A stretch of 5,643 bases of DNA from Ruminococcaceae bacterium UBA7135. Lineage in GTDB: Bacteria; Bacillota; Clostridia; Oscillospirales; Ruminococcaceae. Positions 1-4,265 of this stretch are shown here, in pieces. The notes beneath the pieces were generated by a model. It did not search any database and was not told the DNA's origin. It was given only the letters and a program-made list of their open reading frames with translations. A program made the translations under genes and the position numbers. How positions within the stretch are numbered: position 1 is the first letter of the stretch; each line of letters starts with the position of its first letter. The DNA lies in NCBI GenBank assembly GCA_002492075.1, contig DKXD01000052.1, positions 1 to 5,643 on the forward strand. The letters run 5' to 3'.

Positions 1-7
1 AAAGATA

Positions 8-36
8 TTGACAAATTATTTACTTAATGGTAAACT
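8..36 (+). promoter_or_regulatory. Sigma-A type promoter of the GH5 mannanase gene
   Basis: A perfect -35 TTGACA (8-13) is followed after 17 bases by the -10 hexamer TAAACT (31-36), which matches four of six consensus positions. A TGG just upstream of the -10 gives an extended -10 element that would make up for the weak hexamer. Transcription is predicted to start near base 43, leaving a leader of about 70 bases. The -35 is only eight bases from the window edge, so any upstream activator site is not visible. Confidence 0.75.
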
Positions 37-57
37 AAAAATACAAAAAACATTAAG

Positions 58-80
58 TTCGATGTAATCGATTACTCGAA
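58..80. promoter_or_regulatory. LacI-family type palindromic operator in the mannanase leader
   Basis: The core GTAATCGATTAC (64-75) is a perfect 12-base palindrome with a central CG. It is flanked by TTCGA (58-62) and TCGAA (76-80), which are also complementary, so the inverted repeat spans 23 bases with one extra T at 63. A central CpG within a 12-16 base even palindrome is typical of operators bound by LacI-family sugar repressors. The site lies just downstream of the predicted transcription start, where a bound repressor would block RNA polymerase. Control of the mannanase by mannan-derived sugars is inference. As RNA the same sequence could fold into a hairpin, so an RNA role is the alternative. 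Confidence 0.6.
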
Positions 81-96
81 TTGTGAACACGTGTCT

Positions 97-102
97 AAAG
101 GA
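97..102 (+). promoter_or_regulatory. Ribosome binding site of the GH5 gene
   Basis: AAAGGA lies ten bases before the ATG at 113. It fixes the start, and the product then begins with a proper signal peptide. Confidence 0.7.
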
Positions 103-112
103 CGGTTGAATT

Positions 113-2044
113 ATGACAACGACTAGTAACTTCAAAAAAGCTGCAAGCGCGGTGATGGCACTGATAATGTTCATCTCGCTGATTTTTGTATCCGATGTCA
201 CAAATGTTGACGCATATGCAGCGTCGGCAGACGGATTTTATGTAAGCGGAACGACACTTCGAGATGCAAATGGAAATGCGTTTATGATGCGCGGAGTGAA
301 TATCGCTCACGCGTGGTTTCCCTCCGATACGCAGGCTTCCATTAAGGCTGCGGCAAATCTTGGCGCGAACACCGTAAGAGTGGTTCTTTCGGACGGCGCG
401 AAGTACAACAAAACCTCCTACAGCGAAGTAAAGAATATCATTGAGTGGTGCAAGAGCAACAAGCTGGTATGTATCCTCGAAGTTCACGACGCTACGGGCA
501 GCGACAGTATGTCCGATCTGAACAAGGCAGTGAACTACTGGAAAGAGCTTAAAGACCTGCTGAACAACAACCGAAAATACGTTCTCCTCAACATAGCCAA
601 CGAATGGTATGGCACTTGGGACGGCTCTGCCTGGGCAAACGGCAACAAGAACGCAATTAAGGCTCTCAGAAGCGCGGGCATCAAGAACACCATTATCGTT
701 GACTGCGCGGGTTGGGGACAATATCCCGACTCTATCCGTTACAACGGCAAGGACGTTTTTAATGTCGACAGTGAGAAGAACACAATTTTCTCCATCCATA
801 TGTACGAGTACGCGGGCGGCAACGCAAGCACCGTTAAGAACAACATCAACAATGCGCTCAACACAGGAGTTCCCGTGATTATCGGCGAGTTCGGCTGCTA
901 TCACACAAACGGCGACGTTGACGAAATGACTATAATGAGCTACTGCAAGAGTAAAGGCGTGGGCTATCTCGGTTGGTCATGGATTGGCAACGGTTCGGAT
1001 TGGAGCTATCTCGATCTCGCAAAGGATCGCGACGGCAAAAGCCTTACCGATTGGGGCAATACTCTGTTTTACAGCACAAACGGGATCAAGAACACTTCTT
1101 CAAAATGCTCTGTATACATGGGCAGTTCTTCTTCGTCAAGCTCCTCTTCATCATCAAGCTCAGGCACCGACAAGAACGGCGGCGTACTCGGACTGGACGG
1201 CACTTATTACATAAAGAACAAAAACAGCGGCAAGTATCTTGACGTCGATTATGGCAAAGCAGACAACGGCACAAATATTCAGCAACACGATTTTAACGGC
1301 TGCCATGCTCAGAAATTCAAGCTGGTAAGCGATGGTAAGGGTTACTACAGCATACTTACGGGCAGCACCGATTTTAAGGGCGGATTGGATGTCACCAATG
1401 CCAGCAAAGCGGATGGCGCAAATATTATTCAGTGGTCAAACCGCGGCGGAGATCACCAAAAATTCCAGTTGGTAAAAATCGGCGATGCGTACGCAATAAA
1501 GACAAAAATCTCCAACTGCTACTCTGCTGTTGAAGTTTATGCTCATAGTAAATCAAACGGAGCAAACGTTAATCAATGGAAGTATTTGGGCAACAACAAT
1601 CAGCTTTGGTATCTCGAAAAATGCGGCGGAACAAGCAGCTCCGGCAGCTCTTCGTCCAACAATCAAAGCAGCGCGTCTTACATATCGGCATTTTGGGGCA
1701 AGTCAAGCTGCAGCGCATGGAAACAGGCAGTATGTATTGATACCGCAAAGAACGGCGGCTCGTTCAATACGAACTCCATTACTTCCAACTGTCATTTCTA
1801 TGTGGAATATTCCGGCTCGAAGAACGAGATCGAGCTGATCCTTCAAAGTTGGTCGGGCGGCGCGGAATGGGCAAAGGTGCAATCCTTTGAGAACGGCTCC
1901 GCAAACGGTCATTACTATGCGAAGTTTAGCTATAATGATATGGTAAAGGCATTCGGTTCGAACTTCGGCAAGCTCGACAGAATAAACATCGGCGCAAAGA
2001 ATGGCGGCATTACCGTTTACTCAGTATGCTGCAGCTATTCATAA
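113..2044 (+). CDS. Secreted GH5 (subfamily 8-like) beta-mannanase with CBM13 and a C-terminal CBM-like module
   Basis: This 643-residue enzyme probably cleaves internal beta-1,4-mannosidic bonds of mannans outside the cell. Residues 1-36 are a signal peptide: Lys8-Lys9, a hydrophobic core at 12-26, and a likely cut after Ala-Tyr-Ala36. Residues 40-330 are a GH5 clan A barrel: MRGVN (59-63), VHDATG (124-129, a motif I associate with GH5_8 mannanases), the acid/base Glu164 in NEW, His229 with Tyr231, the nucleophile Glu259 in GEFG, and Trp288/Trp290. All the catalytic residues are present, so it should be active. A run of 13 serines (338-350) leads to a ricin-type trefoil CBM13 (about 361-503) with three repeats ending in QKF (400-402), QKF (449-451) and QLW (497-499). 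A second Ser/Asn linker (507-520) leads to a 123-residue C-terminal module (521-643) rich in Trp, Tyr and Cys. I take it for a beta-sandwich carbohydrate-binding module resembling those of Ruminococcus cellulases, family not assigned. There is no dockerin or sortase signal, so the enzyme is probably free. Mannanase is the best call; another GH5 specificity is possible. Confidence 0.88.
   Translation: MTTTSNFKKAASAVMALIMFISLIFVSDVTNVDAYAASADGFYVSGTTLRDANGNAFMMRGVNIAHAWFPSDTQASIKAAANLGANTVRVVLSDGAKYNKTSYSEVKNIIEWCKSNKLVCILEVHDATGSDSMSDLNKAVNYWKELKDLLNNNRKYVLLNIANEWYGTWDGSAWANGNKNAIKALRSAGIKNTIIVDCAGWGQYPDSIRYNGKDVFNVDSEKNTIFSIHMYEYAGGNASTVKNNINNALNTGVPVIIGEFGCYHTNGDVDEMTIMSYCKSKGVGYLGWSWIGNGSDWSYLDLAKDRDGKSLTDWGNTLFYSTNGIKNTSSKCSVYMGSSSSSSSSSSSSSGTDKNGGVLGLDGTYYIKNKNSGKYLDVDYGKADNGTNIQQHDFNGCHAQKFKLVSDGKGYYSILTGSTDFKGGLDVTNASKADGANIIQWSNRGGDHQKFQLVKIGDAYAIKTKISNCYSAVEVYAHSKSNGANVNQWKYLGNNNQLWYLEKCGGTSSSGSSSSNNQSSASYISAFWGKSSCSAWKQAVCIDTAKNGGSFNTNSITSNCHFYVEYSGSKNEIELILQSWSGGAEWAKVQSFENGSANGHYYAKFSYNDMVKAFGSNFGKLDRINIGAKNGGITVYSVCCSYS
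1124..1162 (+). repeat. Poly-serine linker (13 consecutive Ser codons)
   Basis: Residues 338-350 of the GH5 protein are all serine and join the catalytic barrel to the CBM13. All six serine codons (AGT, AGC, TCT, TCC, TCA, TCG) are used, so the run is maintained at the protein level and is not a simple DNA microsatellite. Such linkers are common in secreted polysaccharidases of Ruminococcus and relatives. Confidence 0.9.
1673..2041 (+). other. C-terminal CBM-like module of the GH5 enzyme, family unassigned
   Basis: Residues 521-643 form a separate domain after a Ser/Asn linker. Alternating hydrophobic strands are visible, such as HFYVEYSG (561-568), EIELILQSW (572-580) and ITVYSVCC (633-640). 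Exposed-type aromatics are Trp528, Trp536, Trp580 and Trp586, and there are five cysteines (533, 541, 560, 639, 640). From memory, the pattern of Trp-Gly-Gly-like turns and a Ser-Tyr-Asn-Asp-Met helix resembles modules at the C terminus of Ruminococcus cellulosomal and free glucanases. Its length of about 120 residues is compatible with a CBM79-like or similar family. Carbohydrate binding is inferred. Confidence 0.55.
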
Positions 2045-2122
2045 TAAAGATTTCCGATCATTCATAGTCAGAAAATTCAAGCGCTTAAATCGATAACTCT
2101 GCCTCCTAGTAATACTCTATTG

Positions 2123-2157
2123 GAAGAGCCGCACTTTGTGCGGTTCTTCTGTTTTTT
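2123..2157 (+). terminator. Strong intrinsic terminator after the GH5 gene
   Basis: A 12-pair stem (2123-2134 with 2138-2149, one G-U pair) closes a TTT loop and is followed by six Ts at 2152-2157. It ends the mannanase transcript about 80 bases after the stop codon. Bases 2045-2122 hold no gene. Confidence 0.9.
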
Positions 2158-2188
2158 CGCTTTATAATACCATTCGCGTTTTATGTCC

Positions 2189-2217
2189 TGTACATTTTCA
2201 AGATTTTTTGGTATAAT
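2189..2217 (+). promoter_or_regulatory. Upstream promoter candidate (P1) of the XRE regulator
   Basis: TGTACA (2189-2194) lies 17 bases before a perfect TATAAT (2212-2217) that is preceded by TGG (extended -10). The predicted start is near 2224, giving a leader of about 95 bases before the regulator start codon. Confidence 0.55.
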
Positions 2218-2287
2218 AAAGAAAACGTATCAAACTTACAGAGAGAACGTTATATTTCAAATCAACACAAGATTGGTACTGAAAAGA

Positions 2288-2296
2288 TGCTATAAT
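2288..2296 (+). promoter_or_regulatory. Proximal extended -10 promoter candidate (P2) of the XRE regulator
   Basis: TGC directly precedes a perfect TATAAT at 2291-2296. No good -35 is seen at the right distance, which is acceptable for an extended -10 promoter. The leader would be only about 16 bases. Together with the upstream promoter this suggests tandem promoters. Confidence 0.55.
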
Positions 2297-2306
2297 ATAG
2301 ACAACA

Positions 2307-2314
2307 GAGGTGAT
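2307..2314 (+). promoter_or_regulatory. Ribosome binding site that decides the regulator start
   Basis: GAGGTGAT is complementary to the 3' end of 16S rRNA over eight bases. With its AGG ending at 2310 it sits eight bases before the ATG at 2319. In-frame GTG (2310) and ATG (2313) codons overlap the site itself and so are unlikely starts. Confidence 0.75.
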
Positions 2315-2318
2315 GGGA

Positions 2319-2843
2319 ATGGATACGGTTAAGATTGGCAAGTTCCTAGCGGAGCTGCGCCGCGAAAGGGAACTCACGCAGGAGCAGCTCGCGGAAAAGC
2401 TCGGCACGTCAAACAAGACTATCTCGCGCTGGGAAAACGGAAACTATATGCCGCCCGTGGAAATGCTCTGCGAACTGTCGGAGTTTTACGGAGTCAGCAT
2501 AAACGAATTGATTAGCGGCAAACGCCTTGAAGAGCGTGAAGAAAAACAAGCGGCGGAGGAAAACCTTAAGGAGGTGTTATCTGTGAGCACATTCAGTCTG
2601 GAGGAACGTAAGGAGTTCTATACCAAAAAGTGGAAACGCGAACACACTTTTGAGCTTACAGTAACTCTTTTGGTTCTTGTTGCGGCGTTGATTGTCGGAA
2701 TAGCGCTCGACAAGGGACTTGTCGTTACAGCGGCGGCGATTTGCGGCTTTGCTTACAGCGTTATCAGCTATAACCGAATGATGGGCTATGTTGAAAGAAA
2801 CGCTTTTGACGGAAAAAATAACGACAGCGATAAAAAATCGTAA
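2319..2843 (+). CDS. Membrane-bound XRE-family (Cro/CI) transcriptional regulator
   Basis: This 174-residue protein has an N-terminal HTH_3 domain (about 5-66). The scanning and recognition helices are visible as LTQEQLAEKLG (19-29) and SNKTISRWENG (31-41), followed by the typical PPVEMLCELSEFYGVSINELISG (45-67). A charged linker of about 68-88 follows, then the segment FSLEERKEFYTKKWKREH (92-109), which recurs in this group of Firmicutes regulators. Two hydrophobic helices (about 111-130 and 133-151) imply a protein anchored in the membrane with both ends in the cytoplasm. The tail is polar and short. Such proteins bind DNA as repressors, and the membrane part may sense a lipid or envelope signal; neither ligand nor target can be read from the sequence. 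Autoregulation from the region just upstream is possible. No partner gene follows on the same strand. A strong internal start site at 2568-2585 is described separately. Confidence 0.85.
   Translation: MDTVKIGKFLAELRRERELTQEQLAEKLGTSNKTISRWENGNYMPPVEMLCELSEFYGVSINELISGKRLEEREEKQAAEENLKEVLSVSTFSLEERKEFYTKKWKREHTFELTVTLLVLVAALIVGIALDKGLVVTAAAICGFAYSVISYNRMMGYVERNAFDGKNNDSDKKS
2568..2585 (+). promoter_or_regulatory. Internal Shine-Dalgarno and GTG start within the regulator gene
   Basis: AAGGAGGTG (2568-2576) is near-perfectly complementary to the 16S tail and lies eight bases (counted from GGAGG) before an in-frame GTG (2583-2585, Val89). Initiation here would give an 86-residue protein with both membrane helices but no DNA-binding domain. 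Lys-Glu-Val codons can create this motif by chance, so actual use is unproven. Confidence 0.4.
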
Positions 2844-2848
2844 AAGCA

Positions 2849-2888
2849 AACAGACGGAAAACGCCGCAAAAGGTACTTTCCGTCTGTT
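2849..2888. terminator. Shared hairpin between convergent genes (candidate bidirectional terminator)
   Basis: A perfect 12-pair stem (2849-2860 with 2877-2888) encloses a 16-base loop, between the regulator stop at 2843 and the lipoprotein stop at 2909. On the minus strand the stem is followed by the T-rich stretch TGCTTTTACGATTTTTT. On the plus strand the tail is poor in T. It probably serves the lipoprotein gene better than the regulator gene. Confidence 0.65.
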
Positions 2889-2908
2889 GTTGATTAAAAA
2901 GAAAAAAA

Positions 2909-3742
2909 TCAGTTGAAATTGCGGATGTCGATCTCTTGAAGAACGCCTCCGTTGGTATTGTCAAACCCGAATTCAACGCTTACATAAATTTCCTTTTTAT
3001 AGGTGATGGTGGGGTATTTGTCGCTGTCATAGCTGTCGTCCGGTTCGCCGAATGCAGCCTTAACGTCCGCCATAGTCGATTTGCCCAGAACTATGTTACC
3101 GTACTTTATATCGTGGGAATCCGATTTAAGATCGTCCATATCAAGCGTTACCTTACCGATATTTGCATCCTTTACGGCTATCTCCTTGTCGGTCTTGTTA
3201 AGCGGCTGAATTCTGATAGAGATATCGTCTTTTTCAACCTCATATCCTATAGCATACTGATTGCTCTTAAGTGTAGCGTTCTCGTCGCCTCTTGAATTCT
3301 TCCAGCCCTTTGCGATAAGATCGGAGTACATAAACGGAAATTTATAGATTTCGCCGTCTATGGAGAATTCAAAATCATAAACCGATGCGTTGGAAACTGT
3401 GCTTTCGGGAGCAGAGTTGTTTCCGCTTTCCGTTGTAGTGGAATTCTCTGTTGCTGACGAGCTTTCCGTACTTGATACGGTCGGCGCGCTGCTCTCATTC
3501 ACAGGGCTGTTGCTCTCTCCGTTTGCGGAGCTTACCGTATCGGAAGTGCCTGCCGTGCTGCTTGCATTTGAGGAACCGCTTTCCGTCTTTGGGGTGTCGC
3601 TTGAATTGCCCGCGGACGAAGTGCCGCTGCTTTGGGACTGTGCGGGGCTGCTTACGGGAGTTGACGTCTCTTTGCCGGCGCAGCCTGTAAGGCTTAAAAC
3701 TACGGCAGTGCAAACAGCTGCCGCTAAAATTCTTTTTTTCAT
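2909..3742 (-). CDS. Putative lipoprotein with long Ser/Thr-rich linker and C-terminal BamE-like domain
   Basis: I do not recognise a named family. The 277-residue product starts with MKKR, a hydrophobic stretch (5-18) and the lipobox LTGC, so Cys21 would be lipidated and the protein anchored on the outer face of the membrane. Residues 22-120 are a low-complexity Ser/Thr/Asn/Gly linker with few charged residues other than scattered Glu and Lys. The folded part (about 121-277) starts with FEFSIDGEIYKFPF (124-137) and a YSDLIAKGW segment (139-147). Its last 70 residues read as KYGNIVLGKSTMADVKAAFGEPD (213-235), then strands. This G-x-(S/T)-x-x-D-V-x-x-x-F/L-G-x-P pattern is seen in SmpA/BamE-like and related small alpha/beta domains. 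A role in envelope binding or inhibition is only a guess. The ATG at 3740-3742 is chosen because the upstream in-frame ATG at 3797-3799 overlaps the promoter -10, and an AAAGGA lies before 3742. The linker implies that the domain projects through the cell wall. Confidence 0.8.
   Translation of the reverse strand: MKKRILAAAVCTAVVLSLTGCAGKETSTPVSSPAQSQSSGTSSAGNSSDTPKTESGSSNASSTAGTSDTVSSANGESNSPVNESSAPTVSSTESSSATENSTTTESGNNSAPESTVSNASVYDFEFSIDGEIYKFPFMYSDLIAKGWKNSRGDENATLKSNQYAIGYEVEKDDISIRIQPLNKTDKEIAVKDANIGKVTLDMDDLKSDSHDIKYGNIVLGKSTMADVKAAFGEPDDSYDSDKYPTITYKKEIYVSVEFGFDNTNGGVLQEIDIRNFN
3380..3679 (-). repeat. Ser/Thr/Asn-rich low-complexity linker of the lipoprotein
   Basis: Residues 22-121 consist largely of Ser, Thr, Asn, Gly, Ala and Glu with no Cys and no aromatic residues. 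There is no exact periodic repeat. It resembles a flexible wall-spanning spacer and is a likely site for O-glycosylation if the host has that ability. Confidence 0.8.
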
Positions 3743-3756
3743 AATGTTATTATGGT

Positions 3757-3762
3757 TCCTTT
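3757..3762 (-). promoter_or_regulatory. Ribosome binding site of the lipoprotein gene
   Basis: On the minus strand AAAGGA lies about 14 bases before the ATG at 3742, a little further than usual, but no better site fits the lipoprotein start. Confidence 0.5.
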
Positions 3763-3797
3763 CTTTAATGCTTGAGGTAATTCTCAGTATGCTTTTC

Positions 3798-3826
3798 ATT
3801 ATAGGTCAATGGTTAAACAAAGTCAA
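3798..3826 (-). promoter_or_regulatory. Promoter of the lipoprotein gene
   Basis: Reading the minus strand, TTGACT (3826-3821) is followed after exactly 17 bases by a perfect TATAAT (3803-3798). Transcription would start near 3791, giving a leader of about 50 bases. The position excludes the longer reading frame start at 3799. Confidence 0.85.
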
Positions 3827-3983
3827 TACTTTTCAAACAAATTTGTATTATACAACAAAAATAATGAACATATTTTTTAGGTTTTAGCAAATATGCGATG
3901 ATTTCATGCTTTAATAATATTTTACGGATATCGGTATGTGGAATTGCAAACATTTATGGTCGGGAATATTTTTAAAATACCCC
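3827..3983. other. AT-rich divergent intergenic region, no gene seen
   Basis: This stretch separates the divergent lipoprotein and SCIFF promoters. It is clearly more AT-rich than the flanking genes. I see no convincing coding frame or RNA gene. An imperfect inverted repeat at 3963-3983 abuts the SCIFF -35. Confidence 0.6.
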
Positions 3984-4012
3984 TTGAAAAAAATCTGTGA
4001 ATATGCTATAAT
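3984..4012 (+). promoter_or_regulatory. Promoter of the SCIFF operon
   Basis: TTGAAA (3984-3989), a 17-base spacer and a perfect TATAAT (4007-4012) preceded by TGC (extended -10) make this one of the best promoters in the window. Transcription should start near 4019, about 40 bases before the precursor start codon. Confidence 0.85.
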
Positions 4013-4046
4013 AAATAACAGCGGTTATCGCGAAACATTTATGAAA

Positions 4047-4052
4047 GAGGTG
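4047..4052 (+). promoter_or_regulatory. Ribosome binding site that sets the TTG start of SCIFF
   Basis: GAGGTG, with its AGG ending eight bases before TTG at 4059, fits the anti-Shine-Dalgarno well. The in-frame ATG at 4041 lies upstream of the site and would add residues not found in SCIFF peptides. Confidence 0.8.
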
Positions 4053-4058
4053 TACCCA

Positions 4059-4202
4059 TTGAAGCATGTAGTAACTATTAACAAGGCGAACCTTAAAAAG
4101 AGCGCCGAAAAGGGCGGCTGCGGCAAGTGCACAAGCTCCTGCCAGTCCGCTTGCAAGACATCCTGCACTGTTGCAAATCAGAAGTGCGAGAGCGTAAAGT
4201 AA
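4059..4202 (+). CDS. scfA: SCIFF ranthipeptide precursor (six cysteines in 47 residues)
   Basis: This 47-residue peptide is the substrate of the downstream radical SAM enzyme. The leader KHVVTINKANLKKSAEKGG (2-20) matches the conserved SCIFF start with its Asn-Lys/Arg-Ala-Asn-Leu-Lys block. The core carries Cys21, Cys24, Cys28, Cys32, Cys36 and Cys43, with the hallmark CQSACKTSCTVANQ (28-41). In studied clostridial homologues (CteA and the Thermoanaerobacter peptide) one thioether joins Cys32 to Thr37, and the same residues fall at 32 and 37 here. The crosslink is to a non-alpha carbon, which defines ranthipeptides. The function of mature SCIFF is poorly understood; work in Clostridium points to cell signalling rather than killing. 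The start is TTG, chosen from the ribosome binding site and family length. It is cotranscribed with the maturase 63 bases downstream, in the same reading frame. The symbol follows the common scfA/scfB naming. Confidence 0.95.
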   Translation: MKHVVTINKANLKKSAEKGGCGKCTSSCQSACKTSCTVANQKCESVK

Positions 4203-4222
4203 TTGCTTTACAAACAGCTTTT

Positions 4223-4249
4223 GGGCGGGGTTTCTCGCCCTATTATTTT
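4223..4249 (+). terminator. Weak terminator/attenuator between SCIFF precursor and maturase
   Basis: GGGCGGG (4223-4229) pairs with CTCGCCC (4234-4240), including one G-U pair, around a four-base loop. The stem is followed by TATTATTTT (4241-4249). The stem is short and the tail is interrupted by A, so partial read-through is expected. It lies before the maturase ribosome binding site and after the precursor stop. Precursor mRNA would thus exceed maturase mRNA, as is usual in RiPP operons. The hairpin could also protect the 3' end of the short transcript. Confidence 0.65.
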
Positions 4250-4255
4250 GAGTTT

Positions 4256-4259
4256 GAGG
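4256..4259 (+). promoter_or_regulatory. Ribosome binding site of the SCIFF maturase
   Basis: GAGG lies six bases before the ATG at 4266. It supports a start at the MVHKF sequence, which matches the beginning of known SCIFF maturases, rather than the TTG at 4203. Confidence 0.7.
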
Positions 4260-4265
4260 TTTGTT

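Noticed and set aside
95..904. Long open frame of 269 codons on the minus strand inside the GH5 gene
   Set aside because: It is antisense to a clear GH5 domain, has no ribosome binding site or recognisable domain, and reflects codon bias of the real gene.
2577..2976. Minus-strand open frames across the regulator 3' end and the convergent hairpin
   Set aside because: They overlap two supported genes and the terminator hairpin and show no domain.
3743..3799. N-terminal extension of the lipoprotein to an ATG at 3799
   Set aside because: That ATG overlaps the -10 box TATAAT at 3803-3798, so it lies before the transcription start, and the extension would precede a normal lipoprotein signal.
3390..3887. 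Plus-strand open frame of 165 codons opposite the lipoprotein
   Set aside because: It is the shadow of the Ser/Thr-rich linker, and no start signal supports it.
3936..4058. Longer SCIFF reading frame starting at 3936 or at the ATG at 4041
   Set aside because: The first lies upstream of the operon promoter. The second precedes the ribosome binding site and adds residues foreign to the SCIFF family.
4203..4265. Maturase start at the TTG at 4203
   Set aside because: The added 21 codons span the hairpin and do not resemble maturase N termini. The ATG at 4266 has its own ribosome binding site and matches the family start.
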